From Fermentibacter sp963718745 [NCBI: Candidatus Fermentibacterota bacterium] (lineage in GTDB: Bacteria; Fermentibacterota; Fermentibacteria; Fermentibacterales): DNA of 64,000 nt. The stretch spans positions 1,488,001 to 1,552,000 of the forward strand of contig OY970370.1 in NCBI GenBank assembly GCA_963718745.1, in the 5' to 3' direction. Positions 1 through 7,007 of the stretch are shown here, one piece after another; the first letter of the stretch is position 1, and every line of letters starts with the position of its first letter. The translations under genes and the position numbers were made by a program. Below the pieces are notes generated by a model. That model did not search any database. It had not been told where the DNA came from and was given only the letters and a program-made list of their open reading frames with translations.

Positions 1-1
1 C

Positions 2-121
2 GAGAGTGCCGCTTTCGACGGCGCTTTCTTCTGGAACGGCTCGAACGCCCCGTCGGGCGCCTACATCGTCAGGGTCGCCGACGGCGAATCGCTGGAGAGC
101 CTCAGGCTCGTCAAGTTCTAG
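2..121 (+). CDS. C-terminal end of a secreted protein with FlgD-like sorting tail (partial)
   Basis: Only the last 39 codons are in the window; the gene begins to the left. The visible peptide (FFWNGSNAPSGAYIVRVADG, then LRLVKF and stop) matches the end of the FlgD/type IX-secretion-like C-terminal domain also seen at the ends of the proteins at 12761, 15827, 22361, 28964 and 57442: a WNG turn, a small-residue/G/Y strand (SGAYIVRV) and a final LRLVKF strand. The family role is anchoring or export of extracellular proteins in FCB-group bacteria. Nothing can be said about the main domain. Confidence 0.7.
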   Translation, partial: ESAAFDGAFFWNGSNAPSGAYIVRVADGESLESLRLVKF

Positions 122-175
122 ATCCGGCATCCGCCGGTCCGGGGGGCTGCGCCACAGGGCGCGGCCCCTTCCTTA

Positions 176-955
176 TCAGACCCGGGGCATCCCCTCGAGC
201 AGCGCGTCCATGATCCCGGGCGCCGCCGCCAGCGCGCCGCCCGACTCTACCGTCCACCTCCGCCCGCCCCATCCGAGCGCCAGTCCGCCGGCCTCCTTCA
301 CCAGGAGGACCCCTGCGGCCATGTCCCAGGGCCGCAGGTGCTCCTCCCAGAACCCGTCGAGCCTGCCGCACGCGACATAGGAAAGGTCCAGGGCGGCCGA
401 CCCTGACCTCCGGATGCCTCTCACCCGCCCGAGGAGGTACAGGAGCGGGGCGACGTCGAAGCCGAGATCCTCCACGGATCTCCTGTACGGGAAGCCTGTC
501 GCGAGTATCGATTCTTCCAGGCATGATGCAGCGCTCACGGAGATCCGCCGGCCCGAGAGGAAGGAACCCTGCTCCCTGGCGGCGGTGAAGGTCTCCCCGC
601 GGACGGGGTCGTGCACGCATGCTGCAGCCGGACCTCGTTCGTCCACGAATGCTATCGATACGGAGAAGAACGGATAACCGTGGGCATAGTTCGCCGTTCC
701 GTCCAGCGGATCGACGAGCCAGCAGGGTTCACCCTCTCCCGGCGCCGCCGCCCCGCCCTCCTCGCCGATGAACGGGACTCCGGGCAGCCCTGTCCCGAGA
801 ATCGAGCGGATGCGGTCCTCACTCTCGAGATCGGCCTCCGTCACGAACTCGCGCCATGCCTTGCCCTCGATCCTGTGCTGCCGCCCGAACTTCGACATCA
901 GGAGGATGCCCGCCTCCTCCGCCGCTCTCCTTGCCAGGTCGAGAATACCGTCCAA
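176..955 (-). CDS. suhB: Inositol-monophosphatase family phosphatase (SuhB/CysQ-like)
   Basis: A 259-residue Mg2+-dependent sugar/inositol phosphatase, close to the usual family length. Metal-binding motifs are in order: GEE at 64-66, WLVDPLDGTANY at 79-90 (the WxxDPxDGTxNY signature with the D82/D85 ligands), and LRPWDMAAG near residue 210, which supplies the last metal ligand. The family hydrolyses inositol-1-phosphate or related substrates (PAP, fructose-1,6-bisphosphate); sequence alone does not choose between them. The protein is cytoplasmic, with no signal peptide. It is divergent from the membrane protein starting near 1060 and separated by about 100 bases. Confidence 0.88.
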   Translation of the reverse strand: MDGILDLARRAAEEAGILLMSKFGRQHRIEGKAWREFVTEADLESEDRIRSILGTGLPGVPFIGEEGGAAAPGEGEPCWLVDPLDGTANYAHGYPFFSVSIAFVDERGPAAACVHDPVRGETFTAAREQGSFLSGRRISVSAASCLEESILATGFPYRRSVEDLGFDVAPLLYLLGRVRGIRRSGSAALDLSYVACGRLDGFWEEHLRPWDMAAGVLLVKEAGGLALGWGGRRWTVESGGALAAAPGIMDALLEGMPRV

Positions 956-1080
956 GCGAACTCCTTCCTCCCGTGCTCCGGTATCATATTCAAATGCATT
1001 CCCGTACCGGGTCCGGTCGGGATGCGGGCTGATCTTGCGGACGGACGGGGAGGTGCCTCCTGAGAGCTACCATCATCAGA

Positions 1081-1818
1081 GTGCTCGGGCTGGCAGGGAT
1101 TGCGCTCGGTCTCGTCTCGACGGTGACGGGCGTCTTCCTGATGGGGGTCTCGGGCGACTGGGGGCGCCGGGTCTCGGCCTCGGCGACGGGTCTCGCCCAG
1201 GGCATCGAAGGCGCGGAACGGGCGATCGCAGTTCTGAGCGACGACCTCGAGGGGACCACCTCTCTCCTGGGGAGAGTCAGCCTCACAGTCAGGCAGACAT
1301 CCGCCGTAGTCCAGCAGACCCGGACCACGCTGGACAGGGTGGATGAGGCCGGAGTCGAGATGATCGAGTTCTCCCTGCTGCTCTCGGACGATCTCGACGC
1401 GGTCTCCGGACTCCTCGGACCCGTGGGCGGGGGGCGTCTGCAGCAACCTGCGTCCAGGCTCAGGCTCGCAGCGGCTTCCGGGGACTCGGCCGTCGCGAGC
1501 TTCTCGAGTCTCAGGTCGAGGATGGGCTCACTCTCGGGAACGCTTGCCGATGTGGCCGACTCCGTCGACTCCCTGTCGATTGATCTTGGGGCGACGAGCT
1601 CTGCGATCGCGGAGGCAAGAGGGGGGCTCTCCAGCATAAGGGAGGCGATGGAGATCCTGTCGACGACAGAGATCGCATCGACCGTCCTGTTCCTCTTCGG
1701 AGTGCTGCTGTTCTTCCTCGGAGTGCAGGAGATACTCCTGGGGGCTATCCTCGGGCGGACGGGGCCGGACCGCCTGCAGCGACCCTCCCGGACCGGGGCA
1801 GGGATCCGGAATCCCTGA
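1081..1818 (+). CDS. Membrane-anchored coiled-coil protein of unknown function
   Basis: 245 residues with a hydrophobic N-terminal segment (about 1-22), a long Ser/Thr/Asp/Ala/Leu-rich helical region without prolines (about 30-190, probable coiled coil), and a second strongly hydrophobic segment near 197-222 (VLFLFGVLLFFLG). This suggests two membrane passes with a helical domain outside the cytoplasm. GTG 1081 has no Shine-Dalgarno; GGGGAGG at 1047-1053 is placed for a CTG start at 1060, which would add MRATIIR and give a normal positively charged N-terminus. The last 74 bases overlap the convergent acyltransferase gene. The topology is reminiscent of methyl-accepting sensor or MlaD-type proteins, but no diagnostic motif is visible. 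Confidence 0.6.
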   Translation: MLGLAGIALGLVSTVTGVFLMGVSGDWGRRVSASATGLAQGIEGAERAIAVLSDDLEGTTSLLGRVSLTVRQTSAVVQQTRTTLDRVDEAGVEMIEFSLLLSDDLDAVSGLLGPVGGGRLQQPASRLRLAAASGDSAVASFSSLRSRMGSLSGTLADVADSVDSLSIDLGATSSAIAEARGGLSSIREAMEILSTTEIASTVLFLFGVLLFFLGVQEILLGAILGRTGPDRLQRPSRTGAGIRNP

Positions 1819-2764
1819 CGAGTCCGGGGTCGTCGTCCACCGGGACAGCCTCCCTCTCCAGCAGGTGCTCGTCGGCCGGAATGCTCCCGAGCCGTGCGAT
1901 GGTGTTCGTCTCCCTGTGCCTGATCGCCAGATTCATCCAGTTGTACTGGCCCGGGAAGTCCGTCCCGAGCCGGGTTATCCTGTCGAACAGGGACTGCGCC
2001 GCAGCCTCCCTTTCCCCGGGGAGCCGGAGCCGTTCGAGCGAGATCCTGTATCTGAAGCCAGGCAGGGTGTGGTTCACGGCCAGCAGGAGTGCGCACCCCG
2101 CGGCCTCCCTCAGCCTGTGGAAGGTCGCAGGCGCCAGCACGGGGACTCCGAAGCTCCGGGTCCAGATGCCGTGAGCTCCTCCGTAACCAGTGGGCGCTGT
2201 CTGGACTATCGCGCCCGATTCCAGCGCCCTGTACATCCACCTGGGGTTGTCGGACGGGAAGGCCATGTGATGCGTCCTCTCCGAGACCGACAGCCTCGCA
2301 CGCCTCACCGCCTCGGGGGCGCCCGCGTAGTCGGTCGAAAGGACGTGCATGTCGTATCCGGACCTTGCCATGACGATGTGCATGGTTCGCTCGTCCCCGA
2401 AGTGCGGCGCCAGGAGGAGGACCCCCCTGCCTTCCGAAACGGCCTGGTCGAGTTCCGTGCGCCCCTCCCACTCGACGGCCGACTGCAGGTCCGCCTCCGA
2501 CATCTCCTCGGCGTGGAAGAGCCCCAGCATCGCTCTCTGGTGGGTCCTCCAGTATTCCGCGAGGACGGTCCGTCTCCATGAATGGCTGCGATCGGGGAAG
2601 ATCCGCTCCAGATGGCCGAGGTAGATTCTCCTCCGGCCGTTCCTGCCGCGGGAGTCCGCTGCGAGCCGGACGCGCGCCAGCACTGCCGTCAGGAGATCCG
2701 GATGCGCTCTCCCCACAGAGTTGTAGAGCCGTTCTACGACCGCATAGTACGTGCTTCTGACCAA
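1745..2764 (-). CDS. LpxL/HtrB-like lipid A or phospholipid acyltransferase
   Basis: About 339 residues from a TTG at 2764, chosen because GGAG lies 5 bases upstream; longer in-frame starts would run into the divergent gene. Features of the LpxL/LpxM/PlsC-like superfamily: a GRGVLLLAPHFGDER block (the HxxxxD/E catalytic pair, here H-F-G-D-E), a central YRALESGAIVQTAPTGYGG segment and a C-terminal NWMNLAIRHRE. The family adds secondary acyl chains to lipid A at the inner membrane, but no clear N-terminal membrane anchor is seen, so a soluble or peripheral variant is possible. The 3' end overlaps the convergent gene by 74 bases. Confidence 0.7.
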   Translation of the reverse strand: MVRSTYYAVVERLYNSVGRAHPDLLTAVLARVRLAADSRGRNGRRRIYLGHLERIFPDRSHSWRRTVLAEYWRTHQRAMLGLFHAEEMSEADLQSAVEWEGRTELDQAVSEGRGVLLLAPHFGDERTMHIVMARSGYDMHVLSTDYAGAPEAVRRARLSVSERTHHMAFPSDNPRWMYRALESGAIVQTAPTGYGGAHGIWTRSFGVPVLAPATFHRLREAAGCALLLAVNHTLPGFRYRISLERLRLPGEREAAAQSLFDRITRLGTDFPGQYNWMNLAIRHRETNTIARLGSIPADEHLLEREAVPVDDDPGLVRDSGSLPRSGRVAAGGPAPSARG

Positions 2765-2805
2765 ATCCGCTCCATCCGAGGTCTGTGCCGGACCGGCAAG
2801 TGCCC

Positions 2806-2811
2806 TATAAT
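2806..2811 (+). promoter_or_regulatory. TATAAT -10 element
   Basis: A perfect TATAAT hexamer lies 18 bases before the GTG start at 2830, in the 65-base gap between two divergent genes. No convincing -35 was found at the usual distance. If used, transcription would begin close to the ribosome binding site, giving a very short leader. Confidence 0.35.
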
Positions 2812-2829
2812 ATGAACGGGAGGTATGCC

Positions 2830-3387
2830 GTGAGAACGCCGCTATTGCTGTTGCTTGCGGTTTCCCTGTCCGCGCCGGGAGGATCCTTCGAGCTGGCACG
2901 GGATACGCTCGACATCCCGGTGGGACAGTACCGCTGGATCGGATTCACCGTGGACATCGCCCAGCAGGAGCAGTCACGGGTCGAGGGATTCCTGTCGCTG
3001 TCGCCGGACTCGGCCGGGATAGAACTGGTCCTCATGCACCGGGACGACTTTGCGCGCTGGTCGGCCGGGCTCCCGGATGTCGACACCCTCTTCTACTCCC
3101 GGACGGGGAGCGGAGAGGTGCTCATACCGATCGAAGGAATGGGCGACATGGCCCTGGTCCTGTCGAACAGGGGCAACTACCACCGCACTGGCGTCATCGC
3201 CTCCCTGGACTTCGCCTTCGCTGGCGACGGAGTCCCTTACAATCCCCTCCTGACCGGGAGCAGGATCGTAGTAGCCGTGCTCGCGGGCGGAGTGGCCCTG
3301 GCCCTTCTGCTGGGCATAGTCGTGAGGGAGAGCGGCAGGAGGCGCCGACGGCGCCGGGGGGTTGACGGTCCGGAGGCGCGGGCATAA
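2830..3387 (+). CDS. Single-pass exported membrane protein, unknown function
   Basis: 185 residues from GTG 2830, preferred over ATG 2812 because GGGAGG sits 6 bases before it and the product then starts with a clean signal peptide (MRTPLLLLLAVSLSAPGG). The middle is a beta-rich soluble domain of about 120 residues (DIPVGQYRWIGFTVDI..., ending in a GDMALVLSNRGNY strand), followed by a C-terminal transmembrane helix (about 148-170, VVAVLAGGVALALLLGIVV) and a strongly basic tail (RRRRRR). This fits an exported domain held in the membrane by its C-terminus with an Arg-rich cytoplasmic end. No family was recognised. It lies directly upstream of the iscR promoter. Confidence 0.6.
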   Translation: MRTPLLLLLAVSLSAPGGSFELARDTLDIPVGQYRWIGFTVDIAQQEQSRVEGFLSLSPDSAGIELVLMHRDDFARWSAGLPDVDTLFYSRTGSGEVLIPIEGMGDMALVLSNRGNYHRTGVIASLDFAFAGDGVPYNPLLTGSRIVVAVLAGGVALALLLGIVVRESGRRRRRRRGVDGPEARA

Positions 3388-3388
3388 T
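3362..3388 (+). promoter_or_regulatory. Candidate promoter of the isc operon
   Basis: TTGACG at 3362-3367 is followed by CATAAT at 3383-3388 (15-base spacer) or TAATTT at 3385-3390 (17-base spacer), 25 bases before the iscR start. It overlaps the end of the previous gene. In other bacteria IscR represses its own operon here, so an IscR site may overlap this element, but none was identified by eye. Confidence 0.45.
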
Positions 3389-3412
3389 TTCCTACAAATA
3401 AAGGGGAGAAAT

Positions 3413-3880
3413 ATGCTGGTCTCCACGAGGAGCAGATACGGTCTGAGGGCGCTGGTCGGAATAGTCCGCGGCGGGTGGACCAACCCCCTGTCTCTTGCAG
3501 AGCTTGCGGAAGCCGAAGAGGTTTCCCAGCGCTATCTCGAGCAGATCTTCATCAGGCTCCGCGAGGCCGGCATCGTCAGGGGGAGGCGGGGTCCGGGCGG
3601 TGGCTACGTCCTGTCCCGAGACCCCTCCGAGATATCCCTGCTCGAGGTCATAAGAGCTCTGGAAGCCGATTTCATGGTCACCGACTGCTCGGAGGACTCC
3701 CCGAAATGCTCGGGCTCCAGGGAGGTGCTGCGCGTGCCCTGCCACAGGCAGGAGGGCTGCGCGACACGCCTGCTATGGAAGCATCTCCGCAACTGCTGCT
3801 TCAGGTATCTGGGAGAAAGGTCGCTTCACGATCTCGTCAACGGCACGCTAAGCGAGGATGAAAATGTGGAAGTATTCTGA
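3413..3880 (+). CDS. iscR: Rrf2-family regulator IscR
   Basis: 155 residues from ATG 3413 with GGGGAG just upstream. An N-terminal winged helix typical of Rrf2 (TRSRYGLRAL at 5-14, QRYLEQIF at 39-46, RGRRGPGGGYVLSR at 56-69) is followed by a cysteine-rich region: C92, C99, C110 and C116, plus a CC pair near residue 128. IscR binds a [2Fe-2S] cluster through three cysteines in this region and represses isc genes when loaded; here the Cys spacing is 6 and 10 residues rather than the common 5 and 5. It is the first gene of iscR-iscU-iscS and overlaps iscU by 17 bases, so it is probably autoregulatory. Confidence 0.88.
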   Translation: MLVSTRSRYGLRALVGIVRGGWTNPLSLAELAEAEEVSQRYLEQIFIRLREAGIVRGRRGPGGGYVLSRDPSEISLLEVIRALEADFMVTDCSEDSPKCSGSREVLRVPCHRQEGCATRLLWKHLRNCCFRYLGERSLHDLVNGTLSEDENVEVF

Positions 3881-4430
3881 CAAGCTGATGGATCACTTCG
3901 TCAATCCCAGGAACGTCGGCACCATCGAGAACGCCGACGGGCACGCCCAGGTCGGCTCCCCCGTGTGCGGGGATGCCATGACCCTGGACATATCCGTCTC
4001 GGATGACGGCAGGATCAGTGAAGTCAAGTTCCGGACGTTCGGCTGTGCGGGCGCGATAGCCTCCGCGTCCGCCCTGACCGAGATGGTCGCGGGCAAGACG
4101 CTGGAAGAGGCTCTGGCGGTGAAGAACAAGGATATAGCCGACTATCTCGGCGGCATGCCTGAAGAGAAGTACCACTGCTCCGTCATGGGCCACGAAGCCC
4201 TCCATGACGCCATCGAGGACTTCAGGGCCAGGACCGCCGAAGTCGAGAAGGAGGCGGGGGCGATCCCCGGCGCGTTCCCCGGAGCCCGGGGTCTGTCCTT
4301 CCTCAGGGCGAGACCCGGAGCTGTAGTATTCAGGACGGATGGCGAGCCGCCCGAGGGTCTCGCGGAGAAGATTGCTGAAGCCCTCTCTGCAACCCTGGGC
4401 CGCAGGATAGAGGTGGAGCTGTCAAGATGA
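3864..4430 (+). CDS. iscU: Fe-S cluster scaffold IscU/NifU-N with a C-terminal extension
   Basis: 188 residues; ATG 3864 is preferred to ATG 3858 because GAGG lies 6 bases before it. The scaffold domain (about 1-125) has the three cluster ligands C35 (SPVCGDAM), C61 (FGCAGAI) and C105 (YHCSVMG), with the conserved aspartate D37. It receives sulfur from IscS and assembles the cluster on these cysteines. Residues after about 140 form an extra 45-residue alpha/beta segment (LSFLRARPGAVVFRTDG...RRIEVELSR) containing no cysteine, so it is not the CxxC NifU C-terminal domain. The start lies inside iscR and the stop overlaps iscS by 4 bases, indicating coupled translation. Confidence 0.88.
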   Translation: MWKYSDKLMDHFVNPRNVGTIENADGHAQVGSPVCGDAMTLDISVSDDGRISEVKFRTFGCAGAIASASALTEMVAGKTLEEALAVKNKDIADYLGGMPEEKYHCSVMGHEALHDAIEDFRARTAEVEKEAGAIPGAFPGARGLSFLRARPGAVVFRTDGEPPEGLAEKIAEALSATLGRRIEVELSR

Positions 4431-5587
4431 GGGTCTATCTCGACAACAACGCCACCACGCCACTGGATCCCCGGGTCCTCGACAGGATGCTCCCGTTCCT
4501 GCGCGAGCTCTTCGGCAACCCGTCGAGCTTCCACTCCTTCGGCAGCTCCGTCATGGAAGCCGTGGAGGAGGCGAGGGGACATACAGCCGCTCTTCTCGGC
4601 GCCGAGCCCGACTCCTCCCGGACCCCTTCCGTCGTCTTCACGAGCGGAGGGACCGAGAGCGACAACTGGGCGCTCGAGGGAGCCCTCGAGCTGACGGGTC
4701 GGAAGACGATAGTGACCACTCCCGTCGAGCATCCGGCCGTCCTGGAGACCGCGAGGCAGCTCGAGAGAGAGGGTTTCGGCCTTCGCCTGCTCCGCGTGAC
4801 GTGCGACGGAGCACTCGACATGGACAGCCTGAGCGATGCCCTGGACGAAACTGTGGCGGTTGTCTCCGTCATGGCGGCCAACAACGAGACCGGCGTGATC
4901 ATGCCGATCGCAGAGTGCGCGTCGCTGGCACACGGCAGCGGAGCCCTCTTCCACACGGATGCCGTTCAGGCCGCGGGCAAGATCCCTCTCCATGCGGCCG
5001 CGGACGGGATAGACCTCCTGAGCATGTCAGCGCACAAGATCCATGGGCCCAAGGGGGTGGGAGCGCTCTACATCAGGCCGGGGCTGAATTTTCCCGCCCT
5101 TATCCATGGCGGGCACCACGAGAAGGGTCTTCGAGCGGGCACCTACAACGTACCCGGCATAGTGGGTCTGGGTGAGGCCGCCCGACTTGCATCCGCAGAG
5201 CTGGAGTCGGGCATCCGGCCCGTCGCGGCGATGCGCGACAGGTTCGAGAGGGAGATGCTCGCGACCTGCCCGGGAGCAAGCATAGCTGGAGCCCTCGCCC
5301 CGAGGCTACCCAACACTACGACGGCACTGTTCAGCGGGGTCGAGAGCGAGGCGATCCTCACCCTGCTGGACATGCGCGGCATAAGCGTCTCCTCGGGATC
5401 GGCCTGCAGCACCGGCAGCAAGGATCCGAGCCATGTGCTGAAGGCGATGGACATCGACCGGAACCTCGCCAACAGCGCCGTCCGGTTCAGCCTCAGCCGC
5501 TTCAACACGGAAGCCGAGATCGACTACACGCTCGAGGTCCTGTCCGGAGTGATTGAGAAGCTGAGGATGATCTCGCCCTACACCTGA
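4427..5587 (+). CDS. iscS: Cysteine desulfurase IscS/NifS
   Basis: 386 residues, a normal length for a class V aminotransferase-fold desulfurase. The PLP lysine is K204 in SAHKIHGPKG, the cofactor-stacking histidine is H102 (VEHPAV), and the sulfur-accepting cysteine is C327 in SSGSACSTG. It converts cysteine to alanine, holding the sulfur as a persulfide for transfer to IscU. The active-site loop reads ACSTG with a short following segment, which suits NifS/IscS group I. ATG overlaps the iscU stop (ATGA), so it is the third gene of the operon. No HscA/HscB or ferredoxin follows; the next gene is convergent. Confidence 0.93.
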   Translation: MRVYLDNNATTPLDPRVLDRMLPFLRELFGNPSSFHSFGSSVMEAVEEARGHTAALLGAEPDSSRTPSVVFTSGGTESDNWALEGALELTGRKTIVTTPVEHPAVLETARQLEREGFGLRLLRVTCDGALDMDSLSDALDETVAVVSVMAANNETGVIMPIAECASLAHGSGALFHTDAVQAAGKIPLHAAADGIDLLSMSAHKIHGPKGVGALYIRPGLNFPALIHGGHHEKGLRAGTYNVPGIVGLGEAARLASAELESGIRPVAAMRDRFEREMLATCPGASIAGALAPRLPNTTTALFSGVESEAILTLLDMRGISVSSGSACSTGSKDPSHVLKAMDIDRNLANSAVRFSLSRFNTEAEIDYTLEVLSGVIEKLRMISPYT

Positions 5588-5609
5588 CGGGCCGCCATCC
5601 GGGGGTCCG

Positions 5610-6365
5610 TCAGATGAGGCCCGGCAGCACCGACGCAGAAACTTCGAACCCGAAACCCGGGTCGTCCGCCATCTCCACCTCGGCCGACGCAGAGGCATGG
5701 AGCCAGTCCAGCGGTGCCGCCACGGCTCCGAAGGCGAGGAGCGGATCGTGTGCGGTGCGCGCTCCCGCCGCGAGGAAGATCTGTACGTCGGGAAGCACGA
5801 AGCTCGCACAGCCCACCCCGATATCCAGTCCGTCCCGGATCCTGGCATCGAGTGGATCCTGCCCGCCTTCGGCATAGTAGTCGAAATCCATCGTGAGCCT
5901 GACGAGCCGGTAGACCGTACTCGTGCAGAAGCCCGCCCGCAGTTCGGCACCCCGGTCGCGCGGAGCATCGCCGGTGGGGAGGGAGAGGGAACTCTTGAGG
6001 GCCAGCGCCGTGCCGCCCCGTGTGGTCTCATAGAGGTATTTCACTCCCAGAGACAGGTCGCCCGGCAGGCCGCCTTCGTAAGCGGAGTCGTGGAGGTAGA
6101 CGGGGAGGCGCGCCCCCGCCTCGAGACCTTCGCCTGCGCCCCAGGTCGCGGCGAGGGACAACGGAACGGCTCCGAAGTCGCCTCCGGGCATGTCCGAGCC
6201 CAGGCCGACCCCCAGGCGCAGTTCCCCACGAGGGACGAAATCAGCTGATTCCACATGCCAGTAGCCGGACAGCCCGGACTCGGTCCAGGCCGTGCACGGA
6301 AAGTCCGAAGGCGGCGTGGAGGCCATTCCCGCGGACATTATCAGAATCGTGATCATCGCGGGCAT
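5610..6365 (-). CDS. Predicted outer-membrane beta-barrel protein
   Basis: 251 residues from ATG 6365, which has GGAGG 5 bases upstream. A signal peptide (MPAMITILIMSAGMAS) is followed by repeated alternating polar/hydrophobic strands rich in Gly and aromatic residues (ELRLGVGLGSDM, GLEAGARLPVYL, LSLGVKYLYET, LALKSSLSLPTG, LTMDFDYYAEGG), and the chain ends in a strand reading FGFEVSASVLPGLI. The strand pattern resembles the phenol-degradation MetA-like/transporter barrels, but no functional residue is diagnostic. It is convergent with iscS (22-base gap) and divergent from the next gene. Confidence 0.65.
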   Translation of the reverse strand: MPAMITILIMSAGMASTPPSDFPCTAWTESGLSGYWHVESADFVPRGELRLGVGLGSDMPGGDFGAVPLSLAATWGAGEGLEAGARLPVYLHDSAYEGGLPGDLSLGVKYLYETTRGGTALALKSSLSLPTGDAPRDRGAELRAGFCTSTVYRLVRLTMDFDYYAEGGQDPLDARIRDGLDIGVGCASFVLPDVQIFLAAGARTAHDPLLAFGAVAAPLDWLHASASAEVEMADDPGFGFEVSASVLPGLI

Positions 6366-6456
6366 CGAAACCTCCATGATGCTGTTGACCGGCGGGGAAG
6401 ATAGGCAGAGAATAGACTGCCGGCCAAACCGCCGTCGGAAGGGAGCGTCGCCTGAG

Positions 6457-6849
6457 ATGAGCACCGGGTCCACTGCCGCGATCCTGCTGGCTCTCCTGTC
6501 CCTCGCGGGGCTCGCGGTGCTCCTGTTCACCGACCCGCCCGTTCCGCCGCCCCCAAGGGAGCCGGAGGTCGGAGAAGCCCCGGCCATCGAGGCCCTCTGC
6601 GGCCGGGTGGCGCTCGGAGGGATGCCCAGGGTGCAGATGCGGTCGGATACCACCGTCCTGGTCCTCGACCTCGACGGCGGCCTCTACACGATGACCCAGG
6701 CCAACCAGTTCCTCACCAGGGCTCTTGCATCCGCCCGCTGCGCTCATGCCGAGACCAGGGCGAGGCCCGACGGCGGACTGACCTTCTTCGCGTCATATCC
6801 GGACGGCAGACCGCTCCGGATGGAGTTGAAACCGGTCGGCTCCAGCTGA
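6457..6849 (+). CDS. Small membrane-anchored protein, unknown function
   Basis: 130 residues from ATG 6457, with GGGAG about 11 bases upstream. One N-terminal hydrophobic segment (about 6-24, AAILLALLSLAGLAVLLF), a proline-rich hinge (PPVPPPPREPEV), then an 85-residue soluble domain with two cysteines (EALCGRV, ARCAHAE) and a C-terminal beta strand (LTFFASYPDG). It is probably anchored in the inner membrane with the domain outside. No family was recognised. It precedes secDF in the same direction but is separated by 158 bases that contain a possible promoter. Confidence 0.5.
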   Translation: MSTGSTAAILLALLSLAGLAVLLFTDPPVPPPPREPEVGEAPAIEALCGRVALGGMPRVQMRSDTTVLVLDLDGGLYTMTQANQFLTRALASARCAHAETRARPDGGLTFFASYPDGRPLRMELKPVGSS

Positions 6850-6856
6850 AGGATCG

Positions 6857-6886
6857 TTGACAGCGGCAAGCTGATGCGGTTATTGA
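6857..6886 (+). promoter_or_regulatory. Possible secDF promoter
   Basis: A perfect TTGACA at 6857-6862 is followed 18 bases later by the weak -10 TATTGA (6881-6886). It lies just after the previous stop codon and 121 bases before secDF. The remaining leader holds only a short GC-rich inverted repeat (GGGGCC...GGCCCC-type, near 6938-6950). Confidence 0.35.
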
Positions 6887-7007
6887 TCGCCTTCCGGCAT
6901 AACCGTCAAGACAGTGGGTAACCGCTCCGATCTGGGGCCTCCGGCCCCTCGACGCGTCCGGCACACGGGGGCTGGAGCGGGGGACATTACAGGAGGTTGC
7001 CAGAGTT

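Noticed and set aside
6900-7007. Riboswitch in the secDF leader
   Set aside because: Only a short GC-rich inverted repeat is visible and no known riboswitch core was recognised.
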